A stretch of DNA of 64,000 bases from an uncultured bacterium (GCA_949296525.1 CASFOP010000001.1:1-64000); one strand, 5' to 3'; numbered from the stretch's first letter, positions 1-8,984 are shown. Program-made: numbers and translations. Notes: generated by a model not told the origin, from the sequence alone.

Positions 1-186
1 CTTCGGCCTCCGGCCCTTCACAGTATACACTCGGTCGCTGCGGCCTCGTTTTGGACTTAAAATACTCGTAAAATTCCGCCTCCTTTTTGGCCAAAACTTC
101 GTTCTCGCTCCCTCGGATACTTCGGCCTCCGGCGTTTTAAGCACACCTGCACAGCACAGCCTTTTACGGTATATGACCGGAGATAA
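1..186. other. Non-coding left edge with a 14-bp direct repeat
   Basis: I see no gene in this stretch. The 14 bases CTTCGGCCTCCGGC occur at 1-14 and again at 120-133, and the sequence between them is rich in short CGGCCTC/CTCGG words. The first copy touches the window edge, so it could be the end of a longer dispersed repeat. The function is unknown. Confidence 0.4.
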
Positions 187-206
187 TGCTCCTTTTTTCA
201 TCCCGG

Positions 207-246
207 ACAAACAACAAAGCGCAAGGCATAAAGTCTTGCGCTTTGT
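207..246 (-). terminator. Rho-independent terminator of the kinase gene
   Basis: A perfect 12-bp stem (214-225 with 235-246, 9-base loop) lies just past the stop codon of the minus-strand kinase gene. On that strand it is followed by a T-rich stretch. Confidence 0.7.
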
Positions 247-270
247 ACAGAAAATTCCCAACAAATAAGC

Positions 271-1758
271 TTAATAATGTGTTTGTTCCAGGTTTTCTTC
301 CGGCAGTGGTTCTATGGCGTTTAAACGCGACCAGAACTCATCTATGCTCTGTATGCGCTCTTTCGGATCCTCACGCAGGGCGTCCTCCAGCAGTTTATCC
401 ACTTCAGGCGGAATACCCGGGGCCAGCTTGGAGGCGGGATAAATGCGTTTGGTGGCAATGTCAAAGCCCTTTACACTCCAAGGCACCTGCCCCACCAGTG
501 CTTCATACAGGCACAGGGCCAAAGAATACACGTCCGACTGTTTGCGCATAAACCCTTTCTGCTGTTCCGGCGCCATATAGGCCGGCGTGCCGGCCACGGT
601 GCGTGCACCGGTGTTACCCTCCATGGCTTTTTTAGCCACGCCGAAATCCATGACTTTGGCCGTGCCGTCCTCTTTAATCATAATATTGCCCGGTTTCAAA
701 TCACAGTGGATAATATCCTGTGAGTGCGCATAGTGCAGGCCGCGGCACACATAATCAAAAATCCGTTTTGCTTCCGAAAAAGGGATACGCCCGTCAATAT
801 CCAGCCGCGTTTCCAGCGTCTGGCCGTCCACATATTCAAACACCAAATACAAACTGCTTTCCGATTCAATAACCGTATAAATTTCCACAATGCACGGATG
901 GCGCAAAAGAGCCACCATGCGCGCCTCGGCCAAAAACTGCTCGCGCACATACGCGCTGCGTACCAATTCGGGACGGACGCGCTTAATAGCCACCTTGCGT
1001 TTGAGCACCTTATCATACGCCTCATAGACTTTACCCATGCCGCCCTCGCCAATTTGGCGCAGGAAGTCATACTGCTCTTTAACTTCCACTTCTTTACGGT
1101 TAAATGCAGTCCTGGGGCCGCGGCGGAACACATCCTCATAGCGCAGATATACAAAAATAGCAATAGCCAAAATAAGCGCCGTAAAATAGAAAATCAGCCA
1201 GGGAGGAGTGCGTTTTGCCTGTTGGGTTTCCGGGGCCCGGCCTTTTGATAAAGCCGTATTTTTTTCATCCAAATCGTGTTTGACTTTTAAAGCCAGCTGT
1301 GAGCGGGGATTCAACCGAAGCGCCGCATCTACATCCATACGGCTGCGTTCATAATCTCCCCGCTGCAGATAAGCCTGGGCGCGCAAAATATACGGGCGCG
1401 GATCCTGCGGGGAGACGGCAATAGCCTCGCCAGCGGAATAAATGACGTCATCATAGCGGTGCAGGCCGTCGTAAGCAATAGCCAAAAGCAGGTAAAAACG
1501 CTGATCGAGCAAATTGCGGGCGGTAAGCTCATTAATCCGGCGAACAGTGCCGGCAAAATCTTTATTTTGCAGCCGCGCGTTTAAAGCTGCCACTTCTGCG
1601 TCGCGCGCCTGCTGGTCAAAAACTACCGTCCGTTCATTGCCTACCCGACTGGAAAAATTCCCCCCAACCATTAGAGGCGCGGCATTTTGCGCAGGCGCGG
1701 CAAACGCCCCTGCTCCGGCAAAAAGCAAAGTTACGGCAAGCATAAGGGTTTTTAACAT
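271..1758 (-). CDS. Transmembrane Ser/Thr protein kinase with extracytoplasmic TPR domain
   Basis: Hanks-type protein kinase of about 495 aa. An N-terminal signal-like segment (first 23 residues) is followed by TPR-like helices (about 55-165), one membrane span (about 186-206) and a C-terminal kinase domain (about 230-485). Visible motifs are the P-loop GEGGMGKV, the VAIK lysine, the catalytic loop HCDLKPGN, DFG and APE. The loop has Cys instead of Arg before the Asp (HCD, not HRD), so activation-loop control may differ. The topology puts the TPRs outside and the kinase inside, the reverse of PknB-type kinases. I chose the second in-frame ATG (1758). The first ATG (1764) lies between the -10 box and the predicted transcription start. 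No partner phosphatase lies next to it. Substrates are unknown. Confidence 0.88.
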   Translation of the reverse strand: MLKTLMLAVTLLFAGAGAFAAPAQNAAPLMVGGNFSSRVGNERTVVFDQQARDAEVAALNARLQNKDFAGTVRRINELTARNLLDQRFYLLLAIAYDGLHRYDDVIYSAGEAIAVSPQDPRPYILRAQAYLQRGDYERSRMDVDAALRLNPRSQLALKVKHDLDEKNTALSKGRAPETQQAKRTPPWLIFYFTALILAIAIFVYLRYEDVFRRGPRTAFNRKEVEVKEQYDFLRQIGEGGMGKVYEAYDKVLKRKVAIKRVRPELVRSAYVREQFLAEARMVALLRHPCIVEIYTVIESESSLYLVFEYVDGQTLETRLDIDGRIPFSEAKRIFDYVCRGLHYAHSQDIIHCDLKPGNIMIKEDGTAKVMDFGVAKKAMEGNTGARTVAGTPAYMAPEQQKGFMRKQSDVYSLALCLYEALVGQVPWSVKGFDIATKRIYPASKLAPGIPPEVDKLLEDALREDPKERIQSIDEFWSRLNAIEPLPEENLEQTHY

Positions 1759-1764
1759 ATTCAT

Positions 1765-1773
1765 ATTCTAGCA
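1765..1773 (-). promoter_or_regulatory. Extended -10 of a leaderless promoter (kinase)
   Basis: On the minus strand TGC-TAGAAT ends exactly 6 bases before the ATG at 1758. No Shine-Dalgarno sequence is present. The transcript is predicted to start at or next to the A of the start codon. Confidence 0.6.
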
Positions 1774-1838
1774 CAAACGAAGCCGGACTGTGTTGTTCCT
1801 CCAGTCCTTCGGATGCGACAAATACTTCTTCAAATTAC

Positions 1839-1844
1839 TATAAT
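1839..1844 (+). promoter_or_regulatory. -10 of a leaderless promoter (murI)
   Basis: A consensus TATAAT ends 6 bases before the ATG at 1851 and directly abuts the upstream in-frame ATG at 1845. That first ATG would therefore not be transcribed. There is no Shine-Dalgarno sequence. Confidence 0.6.
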
Positions 1845-1850
1845 ATGGAC

Positions 1851-2648
1851 ATGGATACGCGTCCCATTGGTGTTTTTGACTCCGGGCTGGGCGGGCTGAC
1901 TATTTTAAAAACCCTATCCCGCACCTTGCCCAAAGAAAAGCTTATTTACTTTGGGGATACCGTCAATGTGCCTTACGGATCCAAATCCAAAGCGGCGGTA
2001 ACGCGTTTTTCGCTGGACATTGCCCGCTTTTTGCAGAAACAAAACGTCAAACTTATCGTCGTTGCCTGCAATACGGCTTCCGCACTGGCACTGCCCGAAC
2101 TGCAAAAGAAAATTTCTGTTCCTGTTGTCGGTGTCATTTTACCCGGCGCCATGAAAGCCGCCCAATGCACCAAAAACGGCAAAGTGGCCATCCTGGCTAC
2201 CGAAGCTACCGTACAAAGCAAAGCCTATCCGCGTGCTTTAAAGCGTCTGGACAAACGCATATGCACCGTTCAGCGGGCCTGTCCCGTTTTAGTCCCTTTA
2301 ATAGAAGAAGGATGGCTGCACGCCAAGGCCGGACAATATATTATTGACGATTATCTGGCCCCTGTTATCAAAAGCGGGGCTGACACCGTCATTTTGGGAT
2401 GCACGCACTATCCTGTCATAAAAAAGCGCATGGCGGCCCGGCTGGGCAAAAACGTAAGGCTGGTGGATTCGGCCGAAGTACTGGCCGAGGAAGTAAAAAC
2501 CCGTTTAACGCAGACGGACCAATTAAATCCTTCGGGACGCGGAAGCATGAAAATTTATGCCAGCGACGCACCGGCTCGTTTCAAACGCCTGGCTAAAAAC
2601 ATTCTGGGCCGCGAACTCAAGCGCGTGTATCTTAAAAAATTAAACTAA
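1851..2648 (+). CDS. murI: Glutamate racemase
   Basis: Converts L- to D-glutamate for peptidoglycan precursors (cytoplasmic, cofactor-independent). The protein is about 265 aa, the usual length. The family blocks are all present: GVFDSGLGGLT near the N-terminus, YFGDT and VPYGSKS, the first catalytic Cys in VACNTAS, and the second in GCTHYP. I set the start at the second Met because the -10 box sits directly against the first. The stop codon overlaps the start of pgeF (TAATG), so the two are translationally coupled. Both concern peptidoglycan quality. Confidence 0.95.
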   Translation: MDTRPIGVFDSGLGGLTILKTLSRTLPKEKLIYFGDTVNVPYGSKSKAAVTRFSLDIARFLQKQNVKLIVVACNTASALALPELQKKISVPVVGVILPGAMKAAQCTKNGKVAILATEATVQSKAYPRALKRLDKRICTVQRACPVLVPLIEEGWLHAKAGQYIIDDYLAPVIKSGADTVILGCTHYPVIKKRMAARLGKNVRLVDSAEVLAEEVKTRLTQTDQLNPSGRGSMKIYASDAPARFKRLAKNILGRELKRVYLKKLN

Positions 2649-3337
2649 TGAAAATTTATTCTGACCCCCGCCTGCTTTCCCTCGGCGTCATACACGGTAC
2701 GCCTGACCGCGGCGCGGGCAATATGCGCCTGGCGGAAAATACACGCGCCCTGTTTGAAGCGCTGGCCGTACCGGAAAGCCGCATTCTTCGTTTTAAACAA
2801 ACCCATTCGGATACGCTGATCCCGGTTACTTCCGCCGAAGAAGCCCAGGCCCTGCAAAACCGGCCTTTACGGGAAGCCGACGGCTGGGTATTGGCCGGAC
2901 GAGGCTGCGGAGCGGCCATACTGACGGCGGACTGCGTCCCGCTGATTATTTGGGATGAAACAGCAAACGTGGTTGGGCTGTCCCACTGCGGCTGGCGCGG
3001 CGTGGCTGCGGGATTGCCGGGCAAAACAGCCCGCGCAATAAGGCAATACGGAGGGAAAGGCCCACTGTCTGCCTGGGCCGGCCCGCATATACAAAGCTGC
3101 TGTTTTGAAGTACAGCAGGATGTGGCGGACAAATTCCCGGGCTGCGTCCTGCATAAAAACGGCAAATTATACGTGGATTTAAATAAAGAAATTGTCCGGC
3201 AGCTGACCGCCGCCGGACTGAAAGAAGAAAATATACGCCTGCCTTATTACTGCACCTGCGGCGACAAAGAAAACTTTTTTTCTTACCGCCGCGACCACAC
3301 CAAAGACGCGCTGATGACTTTCGTTTATAAACCCTGA
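2648..3337 (+). CDS. pgeF: Peptidoglycan editing factor / purine nucleoside phosphorylase (YfiH, laccase-domain family)
   Basis: DUF152/YfiH-family protein of 229 aa. The family's metal-binding residues are visible: His in KQTHSD, Cys in TADCVP and His in SHCGWRG. Family members have been described as purine nucleoside phosphorylases/adenosine deaminases and, in E. coli, as a factor preventing wrong amino acids in peptidoglycan stems. Its one-base overlap with murI fits the second role. Its 3' end overlaps the convergent antiporter gene by 13 bases (3325-3337). Confidence 0.9.
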   Translation: MKIYSDPRLLSLGVIHGTPDRGAGNMRLAENTRALFEALAVPESRILRFKQTHSDTLIPVTSAEEAQALQNRPLREADGWVLAGRGCGAAILTADCVPLIIWDETANVVGLSHCGWRGVAAGLPGKTARAIRQYGGKGPLSAWAGPHIQSCCFEVQQDVADKFPGCVLHKNGKLYVDLNKEIVRQLTAAGLKEENIRLPYYCTCGDKENFFSYRRDHTKDALMTFVYKP

Positions 3338-4620
3338 TTTTGCCCGGCAGGAGGTACGGCCGGCGCAGCCCCTTGTGCCGGTGCGGGGGCAGCGGGATCC
3401 CGATGCCGGCCAAACAGCCCGCGCCCTACCCATTGCAGCCCGCCCTTTTCTATGCGGAAAGACATTAGGCTGGACAAAATAACCCCGAAGAAAATAACGG
3501 AATAAATGATATCCGGAATAACACGCCCCTGCTCCCCCAGCTCCTGGGCAATCATGGCCGCCAGCACCGCGCTGACCAGCCCGTTGGGGCACATGGCCAG
3601 CATGACGGCACAGTCATTGCGGTCCGTGGACGGCCCCGTGCACCAGTTCACACACGGCGCACGCACCAGGAATTTGACCAATACAAAGAAAAGGCCCAGC
3701 AGCACCAAATGGATTTCCCCCACCCGCATGGAAATGCCCATAAACACGAAAAACAATGTTTTGAAAATAAATTCCACTTCTTCAAAAAAACCTTTTTCCC
3801 CTTCATTAAACGCCAAAGTCTTGAAATCCAGCCTCTTCAGCCACAGCCGTTTAATCAAACGCATATTGCCCACCACCACGCCGAAAACCAGCGTGGCAAT
3901 GGCGCCGTCCCCGCCGGCATATTCACTGGCGCTGTACACCAAAAGCACAAAGGCAAACGTCAAAGATACGGCATTTTCCAGGCTGCGCACGCGGTTTAAT
4001 ACACGCATCCAAAAAAGCCCCGCCGTCACACTCAGCACAAGCCCGATACCAAACGACAGCAAGATTTCCGCCCCCACCTCCTGCGCCGAGAAATGCCCGC
4101 CCTTCACAGCCACGCCCAGCATGGCCAGCGCGATAACAATGGAATATCCTCCCGTTATATTGGCTTCCAGAAACAAAATGGCCTTGCTCCTGGGGGAGAT
4201 ATTCAGTTTGGCCAGCAACGGCGTAATCACGGCGGTAGAATTTCCCGCCACAATGGAACCTATCATTAACGCATAAATCTGCGGTATCCTCAGCAATACA
4301 TGCGACAGCCAGGCAATCACCATCATAATCAACCCAAAAGCCACTGTCGTCAGCAGGAACCCGGCCCCCATGGCCCCGCGCAGGGAAAGGATTTTAAATT
4401 CCATGCCGCTGTGGAAAAGCACCACAATCAGGGCCAGCGTGGTAAAAATTTGCCCCGCATCGCCGAACATTTCCGGCCTGACCAAACCCGTGACGGGGCC
4501 CAAAATCATCCCCAGTATCATCAGGGGCAGTACGTCCGGCAGGCGCGTTTTCTCAAACAAAGAAGAAAACACCTGTCCCAAAAATAAAATGATTCCGATA
4601 AACAAAATGGCCGATGTCAT
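3325..4620 (-). CDS. Monovalent cation:proton antiporter (CPA family), ion-binding motif altered
   Basis: Na+/H+ exchanger-domain protein of 431 aa with about 12 hydrophobic helices and a Pro/Ala/Gln-rich cytoplasmic tail of about 30 residues. In CPA1 exchangers the central half-helix normally reads ES..ND. Here the matching stretch after SPRSKAILFLEAN is ITGGYSIV, so the Asn-Asp pair seems absent. The protein may transport by a different arrangement or have other selectivity. The first membrane helices are otherwise typical. It overlaps pgeF tail to tail. A TATAAT lies 8 bases before the ATG and no Shine-Dalgarno is visible. Confidence 0.78.
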   Translation of the reverse strand: MTSAILFIGIILFLGQVFSSLFEKTRLPDVLPLMILGMILGPVTGLVRPEMFGDAGQIFTTLALIVVLFHSGMEFKILSLRGAMGAGFLLTTVAFGLIMMVIAWLSHVLLRIPQIYALMIGSIVAGNSTAVITPLLAKLNISPRSKAILFLEANITGGYSIVIALAMLGVAVKGGHFSAQEVGAEILLSFGIGLVLSVTAGLFWMRVLNRVRSLENAVSLTFAFVLLVYSASEYAGGDGAIATLVFGVVVGNMRLIKRLWLKRLDFKTLAFNEGEKGFFEEVEFIFKTLFFVFMGISMRVGEIHLVLLGLFFVLVKFLVRAPCVNWCTGPSTDRNDCAVMLAMCPNGLVSAVLAAMIAQELGEQGRVIPDIIYSVIFFGVILSSLMSFRIEKGGLQWVGRGLFGRHRDPAAPAPAQGAAPAVPPAGQNQGL

Positions 4621-4628
4621 ATGTAGCT

Positions 4629-4634
4629 ATTATA
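4629..4634 (-). promoter_or_regulatory. -10 box of a near-leaderless promoter (antiporter)
   Basis: On the minus strand TATAAT ends 8 bases before the ATG at 4620. That would leave a leader of about two bases. No Shine-Dalgarno is visible. Confidence 0.45.
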
Positions 4635-4713
4635 TAAAATGTGCTTTTTCTTACGGAGGCCGGACACCGGCACCTCTTGCTTTACGGGAGCTTATTTCGT
4701 TTAATAAGAGAAT

Positions 4714-5640
4714 ATGGAACACAAAGCGAAAATTTTGCTGGCCGATGACAGCGCAGCCATACGTGCGCTGATATCCGAAATCCTGACCGATGCGGGCTTT
4801 AACGTCATCACCGCCGAAGACGGACAGGATGCATTGGATAAAATTTATAAAGAAAATCCGGATCTGCTTATTCTGGACTATGAAATGCCCCATAAAACGG
4901 GCTTTGAAGTGGTGCAGGATGTACGCAGCCACACGGGATATCTGAATACTCCCATTATCATCTTTACCGCCGTAACGGACAAAGGCACCAAGCTGGAAGG
5001 TTTGGGCTTGGACATTGACGACTATTTAACCAAACCCACCGATGGAGACGAAGTGGTTGCACGTGTAAAATTGCTGCTTAAACGCAGCCGGCAGAAAATG
5101 GACTCTAACCCGCTGACCCGCCTGCCGGGCAACCCCTCCATTCAAGCCCGCATTGAGCGGGAAATATCGGCCAAGCACAAATTTGCCGTTTTATACTGCG
5201 ACTTAAACAATTTTAAAGCGTTTAATGACCGTTATGGCTTTGGAGAAGGGGACAAAGTGTTACTGGCCACCTCCCGCCTGTTGGTGCAGGCGGCCCAACA
5301 AGACCCTTCCTCTTTTGTGGGCCATGTGGGAGGAGACGACTTTATTATTGTCTGCGCTTTGGACAAAGCAGAACCTATTGCCCAACAAATTGTAGACGGC
5401 ATGAACCGCATGGCCCCTTCTTTCTACAATGATACGGACCGCGCGCAGGGATATATGATATCCACCAACCGCAGGGGAGAGCGGGAAAAATTTAATTTTT
5501 TGTCCGTAGGCATCGGAATTGTGCACAACAGCCTCAAAGAGCTGACTTCATTTGCCCAAGTAAGCAGCATCGGCAGTGAACTCAAATGCCTGGCCAAAAA
5601 GCATGAAGGCAGTTACTATGCAGTAGACAGAAGAAGCTGA
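4714..5640 (+). CDS. Response regulator with C-terminal GGDEF-type domain (GGDDF)
   Basis: 308 aa. The receiver domain (1-125) has the acidic pair D11/D12, phospho-acceptor D55, the FTA Thr and TKP Lys. The C-terminal diguanylate-cyclase-like domain (about 133-300) begins NPLTRLPGN and carries CDLNNFKAFND and the signature GGDDF (206-210). The fourth signature residue is Asp instead of the usual Glu, which in this family ligates metal, so cyclase activity is uncertain. No RxxD inhibitory site precedes the signature. There is an insertion of about 15 residues rich in Arg/Lys/Glu near 255. It stands alone, with a strong terminator behind it. The output would be c-di-GMP if active. Confidence 0.85.
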   Translation: MEHKAKILLADDSAAIRALISEILTDAGFNVITAEDGQDALDKIYKENPDLLILDYEMPHKTGFEVVQDVRSHTGYLNTPIIIFTAVTDKGTKLEGLGLDIDDYLTKPTDGDEVVARVKLLLKRSRQKMDSNPLTRLPGNPSIQARIEREISAKHKFAVLYCDLNNFKAFNDRYGFGEGDKVLLATSRLLVQAAQQDPSSFVGHVGGDDFIIVCALDKAEPIAQQIVDGMNRMAPSFYNDTDRAQGYMISTNRRGEREKFNFLSVGIGIVHNSLKELTSFAQVSSIGSELKCLAKKHEGSYYAVDRRS

Positions 5641-5646
5641 TTTAAA

Positions 5647-5673
5647 CCCCCCCGCACAAGCGGGGGGGTTTTT
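5647..5673 (+). terminator. Rho-independent terminator
   Basis: A nine-base GC stem (CCCCCCCGC/GCGGGGGGG) with an ACAA loop and five T residues follows the response-regulator gene. It lies between convergent genes. Confidence 0.9.
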
Positions 5674-5687
5674 ATCCATCAAACTAT

Positions 5688-7235
5688 TTATACGCCGAAA
5701 TATTTGCGCCCTTCCTCTATAATATGGCGCAAATGTTCCTCACTGATAAAGGTTTCAGCATAGAATTTCAGGATATTCTCCGTACCCGACGGGCGTACCA
5801 AAAACCACGAGCTTTGCAAGTACACTTTGATGCCGTCCGTGTCCCGCACAGCCGTTACTTTTTCCCCGACCACGGTAGAAAGGTCTTTTAAGTCTTCTTT
5901 CTTGAAAGCTTTGACTTTATTTTTGGCTGTTTCATCGGTTGGCACGTCCACGCGCGTATAATACGGCTTGCCGTATTTTTGCGTCAGGCCGTCATACAGT
6001 GCGGCGATGTCGCCTTCTTTGGACGCAATTTCCAGCAGCAGGCACACGGCCAAAATGCCGTCTTTTTCCGGCGTCCACCCGCTCATGCTCATGCCCGCGC
6101 TTTCTTCCCCGGCCAAAATATATTTCCCGTCCACAATACCGTTGACGAAATATTTAAATCCGACATTAACCTCATCTATTCCGTATCCCGCGCCGGCGGC
6201 AATGCGGTCCAACAGCGCCGTCGTGCCCAGCGTGCGGCCTATCAGCATGCCTTTGTGGGGTTTGCGGGTACGGATTAAATAATCCGCCGCCACGCACAAC
6301 GCATGATTGGGCGAAATCAGCCCGCCGGCTTTGGTGGCGCAACCGAAACGGTCCGCATCCGGATCGCTGGCGCCGGCAAAGTCGTACTCGCCGCTTTGCA
6401 CCAGTTCAATCAGCGGTTTCATCGGATACACCGAAGACGGATCCATGCGGATTTTGCCGTCGTGGTCTATGGGGATAAAATAAAAAGTCGGGTCTATGGT
6501 TTCATCGACAATATGCACATTGTCCAACCCGTATTTTTCTTTAATCGCGCGGTAAAAAGCCAGACTGCTGCCCCCCAGCGGATGAATGGCCGCTTTGAGT
6601 CCGGCTTTTTTAATAGCTTCAAAGTCCACCATACGGCCCAGCGCGCTCACATAAGGCGAAATGACATCGGCCGTAGTGACCAGGCCTTTTTCGCGCGCCT
6701 GGTCCACCGGCAGGCTCTTGATTAAAGAAGGATTTTGCAAATATTCATTGGCATATTTTTCAATACGGCCCGTCAGTTCGCTTCCGGCAGGGCCCCCGTT
6801 GGAGGGGTTGTATTTCAGGCCCATATCCTGTGGCGGGTTATGGCTGGCCGTACCATTTAAAGACGCTGCCGCACGCCCGCTGATAATTTCAAAAGAAAAT
6901 ACCGGCGTGGGAAGCGGCATGTCGGGCAAAATCACATGCAACCCGTTGCCCGCCAGCACTTCGGCGCACAACCGCGCCGTATCGCGCGACATCAAACGCG
7001 TATCTCCCCCGCACAGCACGGGGCCGGTGATGCCGTCTTCCAAATGAATGCGCGCCACGGCCTGCGCAATCGCGCGTGCGTGCGCGGCGCAAAACCCGCG
7101 CCCCAGCGTCCCGCGGTGGCCAGAGGTGCCGAATTTGACCGGTGCGGCTTCGCCGTCCGGCTCCCAAAACAATTTACGCAGCTTTTCCGTGTCAATACGT
7201 TCTTTTGTCAGCGTTCCGGCCAAAGGGCTTACCAT
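5688..7235 (-). CDS. pgm: Phosphoglucomutase (alpha-D-glucose-phosphate specific)
   Basis: Interconverts glucose-1-phosphate and glucose-6-phosphate in glycogen and sugar-nucleotide metabolism. The 515-aa protein has the alpha-D-phosphohexomutase blocks: GTSGHRG near residue 37, the phospho-Ser loop TASHNPP, the KYNPSNGGPA segment typical of the Pgm branch, metal loop DPDADRFG, GEESAG sugar loop, and RPSGTE phosphate loop near the C-terminus. It is slightly shorter than the E. coli enzyme (546 aa). A clear GGAGG precedes the ATG at normal distance. It is convergent with the response regulator and has no co-transcribed neighbour. Confidence 0.94.
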   Translation of the reverse strand: MVSPLAGTLTKERIDTEKLRKLFWEPDGEAAPVKFGTSGHRGTLGRGFCAAHARAIAQAVARIHLEDGITGPVLCGGDTRLMSRDTARLCAEVLAGNGLHVILPDMPLPTPVFSFEIISGRAAASLNGTASHNPPQDMGLKYNPSNGGPAGSELTGRIEKYANEYLQNPSLIKSLPVDQAREKGLVTTADVISPYVSALGRMVDFEAIKKAGLKAAIHPLGGSSLAFYRAIKEKYGLDNVHIVDETIDPTFYFIPIDHDGKIRMDPSSVYPMKPLIELVQSGEYDFAGASDPDADRFGCATKAGGLISPNHALCVAADYLIRTRKPHKGMLIGRTLGTTALLDRIAAGAGYGIDEVNVGFKYFVNGIVDGKYILAGEESAGMSMSGWTPEKDGILAVCLLLEIASKEGDIAALYDGLTQKYGKPYYTRVDVPTDETAKNKVKAFKKEDLKDLSTVVGEKVTAVRDTDGIKVYLQSSWFLVRPSGTENILKFYAETFISEEHLRHIIEEGRKYFGV

Positions 7236-7336
7236 AAATATACCTCCAAAAATAAAATCAGCGCGGGCTTCTTGCGCGCCGCGTCCTCTTTTTCTATGAT
7301 ATGATATGTAACTAAATTTATCAACAAGGATTTTTT

Positions 7337-8029
7337 ATGAAAAAAATATTTCCCGCCGTATTGTTTGCCTTGTTTTTGACCTCGCCCGCCTTTGCGAGCA
7401 TGAACAGCGACTTCCGCGACAATTTCCGCCTGGGCGCGCTGGCCGACTATAACCGGGATGTGTCCACTCTGATGGGCCTGGCCGATTTCCATACGGGCCG
7501 CGGGGTGACGTTCCCGGGTTTTGACGTGGGTGTTTCCGTAGCTGCCGTGAATACGTCTTCGGACAGTTTTTCCTCCGAAGATTACCTCTATGCCCCGTTT
7601 ATTACTGCAGAAACGCAGCTGCCCCTTTTTAATCTGGGCATTGCGCTGCGCGGCACCAAATATGACGGCTTTCAATCCCTGGGCGGCGGTGTCAAATGGC
7701 ACGGCTCGCTGGCTTTTGTCAATCTGTCCGCCGGCGCTTTTTATGACCGCTACGGCACGGATTATTATGACGGGAACCACTATTCCGCCTCTGCATCCGC
7801 TTCCGTGAATATTTTATTTCTGACCCCGTATGTGGGCATCGGTTATGACTACAGCGAAATGGAAGTAAAGGACTTGGGCTTTTATTCCGGGGAAAAATCC
7901 GACGACGGGCTGGTACGCTATACCGCCGGCGTTAATTTCCACCCGCTGCCGCTGTTTTATGTATACGGCGCTTATACCTACACCAAATACAGCCACGGTT
8001 TCCAGGGCGGTATCGGTCTGAACTTTTAA
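7337..8029 (+). CDS. Predicted outer-membrane beta-barrel protein, function unknown
   Basis: I do not recognise a family. The 230-aa product has a Sec signal peptide ending in PAFA (about residue 20) and then alternating polar/aromatic beta strands. The last strand ends in Phe (GGIGLNF), the usual C-terminal signature of BAM substrates. The strand number suggests a barrel of 8-12 strands. An AAGGA ribosome site lies 7 bases upstream. murB starts two bases after its stop, so the two are probably co-transcribed. Confidence 0.75.
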   Translation: MKKIFPAVLFALFLTSPAFASMNSDFRDNFRLGALADYNRDVSTLMGLADFHTGRGVTFPGFDVGVSVAAVNTSSDSFSSEDYLYAPFITAETQLPLFNLGIALRGTKYDGFQSLGGGVKWHGSLAFVNLSAGAFYDRYGTDYYDGNHYSASASASVNILFLTPYVGIGYDYSEMEVKDLGFYSGEKSDDGLVRYTAGVNFHPLPLFYVYGAYTYTKYSHGFQGGIGLNF

Positions 8030-8031
8030 CT

Positions 8032-8934
8032 ATGGATTATAAGAAAGAACTTTCCGCCTATTTCGGGGAAAACTGTCTTTTAAACGAACCCATGGCCCGC
8101 CATACCACTTACCGCACCGGCGGCCCGGCGGAAGCCTATGTGTATCCAAAAACCACCGAGGACTGGAGCTTTGTACTCAAACTGGCCCAGACGGAAAACA
8201 TCCCTCTGCATATTATCGGCTTCGGCTCCAATATTTTGGTGGGCGGAAAAGGCGTGGGAGGCATAGTCTGCTCCACACGCCACATGGATCAGACCGCCGT
8301 TAAAGGCAACCGCATTACTGCCGAAGCGGGTGCGGCGCTGGATAAAATTTGCGAAACAGCCGTATCCGAGGGGTTGGCCGGCATGGAAAAACTGTCCGGC
8401 ATTCCGGGCAGCGTGGGGGGTGCAGTATATATGAATGCGGGGGCATTCGGGCAGGAAACTTTTGACTGCCTGGAATATGTGGAAGCCGTAGATTTTGACG
8501 GGCGCCCTGCCATGTTGCCCAAAGAACAGCTGCCTCACGGCTACCGCCGGGTAGAAGGGCTGAAAGATTATATTGTGCTCAGTGCGGGCTTCCTGCTGGA
8601 AAAAAAAGATTTCACCGTTCTTACCGAAGCCCGCAATTCCGTATTGCACAAACGGATGGAAAAACAGCCGTTGGATTTCCCTTCTGCCGGCAGCGTATTC
8701 AAACGCCCGGCAGGGGATTACGCCTCGCGCCTGATTGATGAAGCGGGCCTGCGGGGATTGAGCATCGGCGGGGCCAAGGTATCCGAAAAACATGCCGGGT
8801 TTATTATTAACTTCAATTACGCCACGCCCGAGGACATTAAAAACCTTATGGATGAAGTGAAGCGGCAGGTGTACGAAAAAACCGGGATAGAGCTGGAACC
8901 GGAGCAAATACTGTGGGGGGAATTTGCGGATTAA
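8032..8934 (+). CDS. murB: UDP-N-acetylenolpyruvoylglucosamine reductase
   Basis: Flavoenzyme that reduces UDP-GlcNAc-enolpyruvate to UDP-MurNAc with NADPH. The 300-aa protein has the FAD-binding blocks TYRTGGPAE, GFGSNILV and SGIPGSVGGAVYMNAG. Its catalytic C-terminal part shows PSAGSVFKRP (catalytic Ser) and YEKTGIELEPEQILWG (catalytic Glu). It lacks the long insertion of type I enzymes, so it fits type II. The start lies two bases behind the previous stop without a Shine-Dalgarno, so translation is probably coupled. Confidence 0.95.
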   Translation: MDYKKELSAYFGENCLLNEPMARHTTYRTGGPAEAYVYPKTTEDWSFVLKLAQTENIPLHIIGFGSNILVGGKGVGGIVCSTRHMDQTAVKGNRITAEAGAALDKICETAVSEGLAGMEKLSGIPGSVGGAVYMNAGAFGQETFDCLEYVEAVDFDGRPAMLPKEQLPHGYRRVEGLKDYIVLSAGFLLEKKDFTVLTEARNSVLHKRMEKQPLDFPSAGSVFKRPAGDYASRLIDEAGLRGLSIGGAKVSEKHAGFIINFNYATPEDIKNLMDEVKRQVYEKTGIELEPEQILWGEFAD

Positions 8935-8954
8935 AACCCGCCGCACGAAAAAAA

Positions 8955-8984
8955 TTGACGCGCCCCCGCACAATAAGTTAAAAT
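8955..8984 (+). promoter_or_regulatory. Sigma70-type promoter of tRNA-Asp
   Basis: TTGACG (8955-8960) and TAAAAT (8979-8984) are 18 bases apart and lie about 26 bases before the mature tRNA end. Confidence 0.65.

Noticed and set aside
1845-1850. First ATG of murI (1845) as start
   Set aside because: It directly abuts a TATAAT box, so the transcript would begin after it. The next ATG fits the leaderless spacing.
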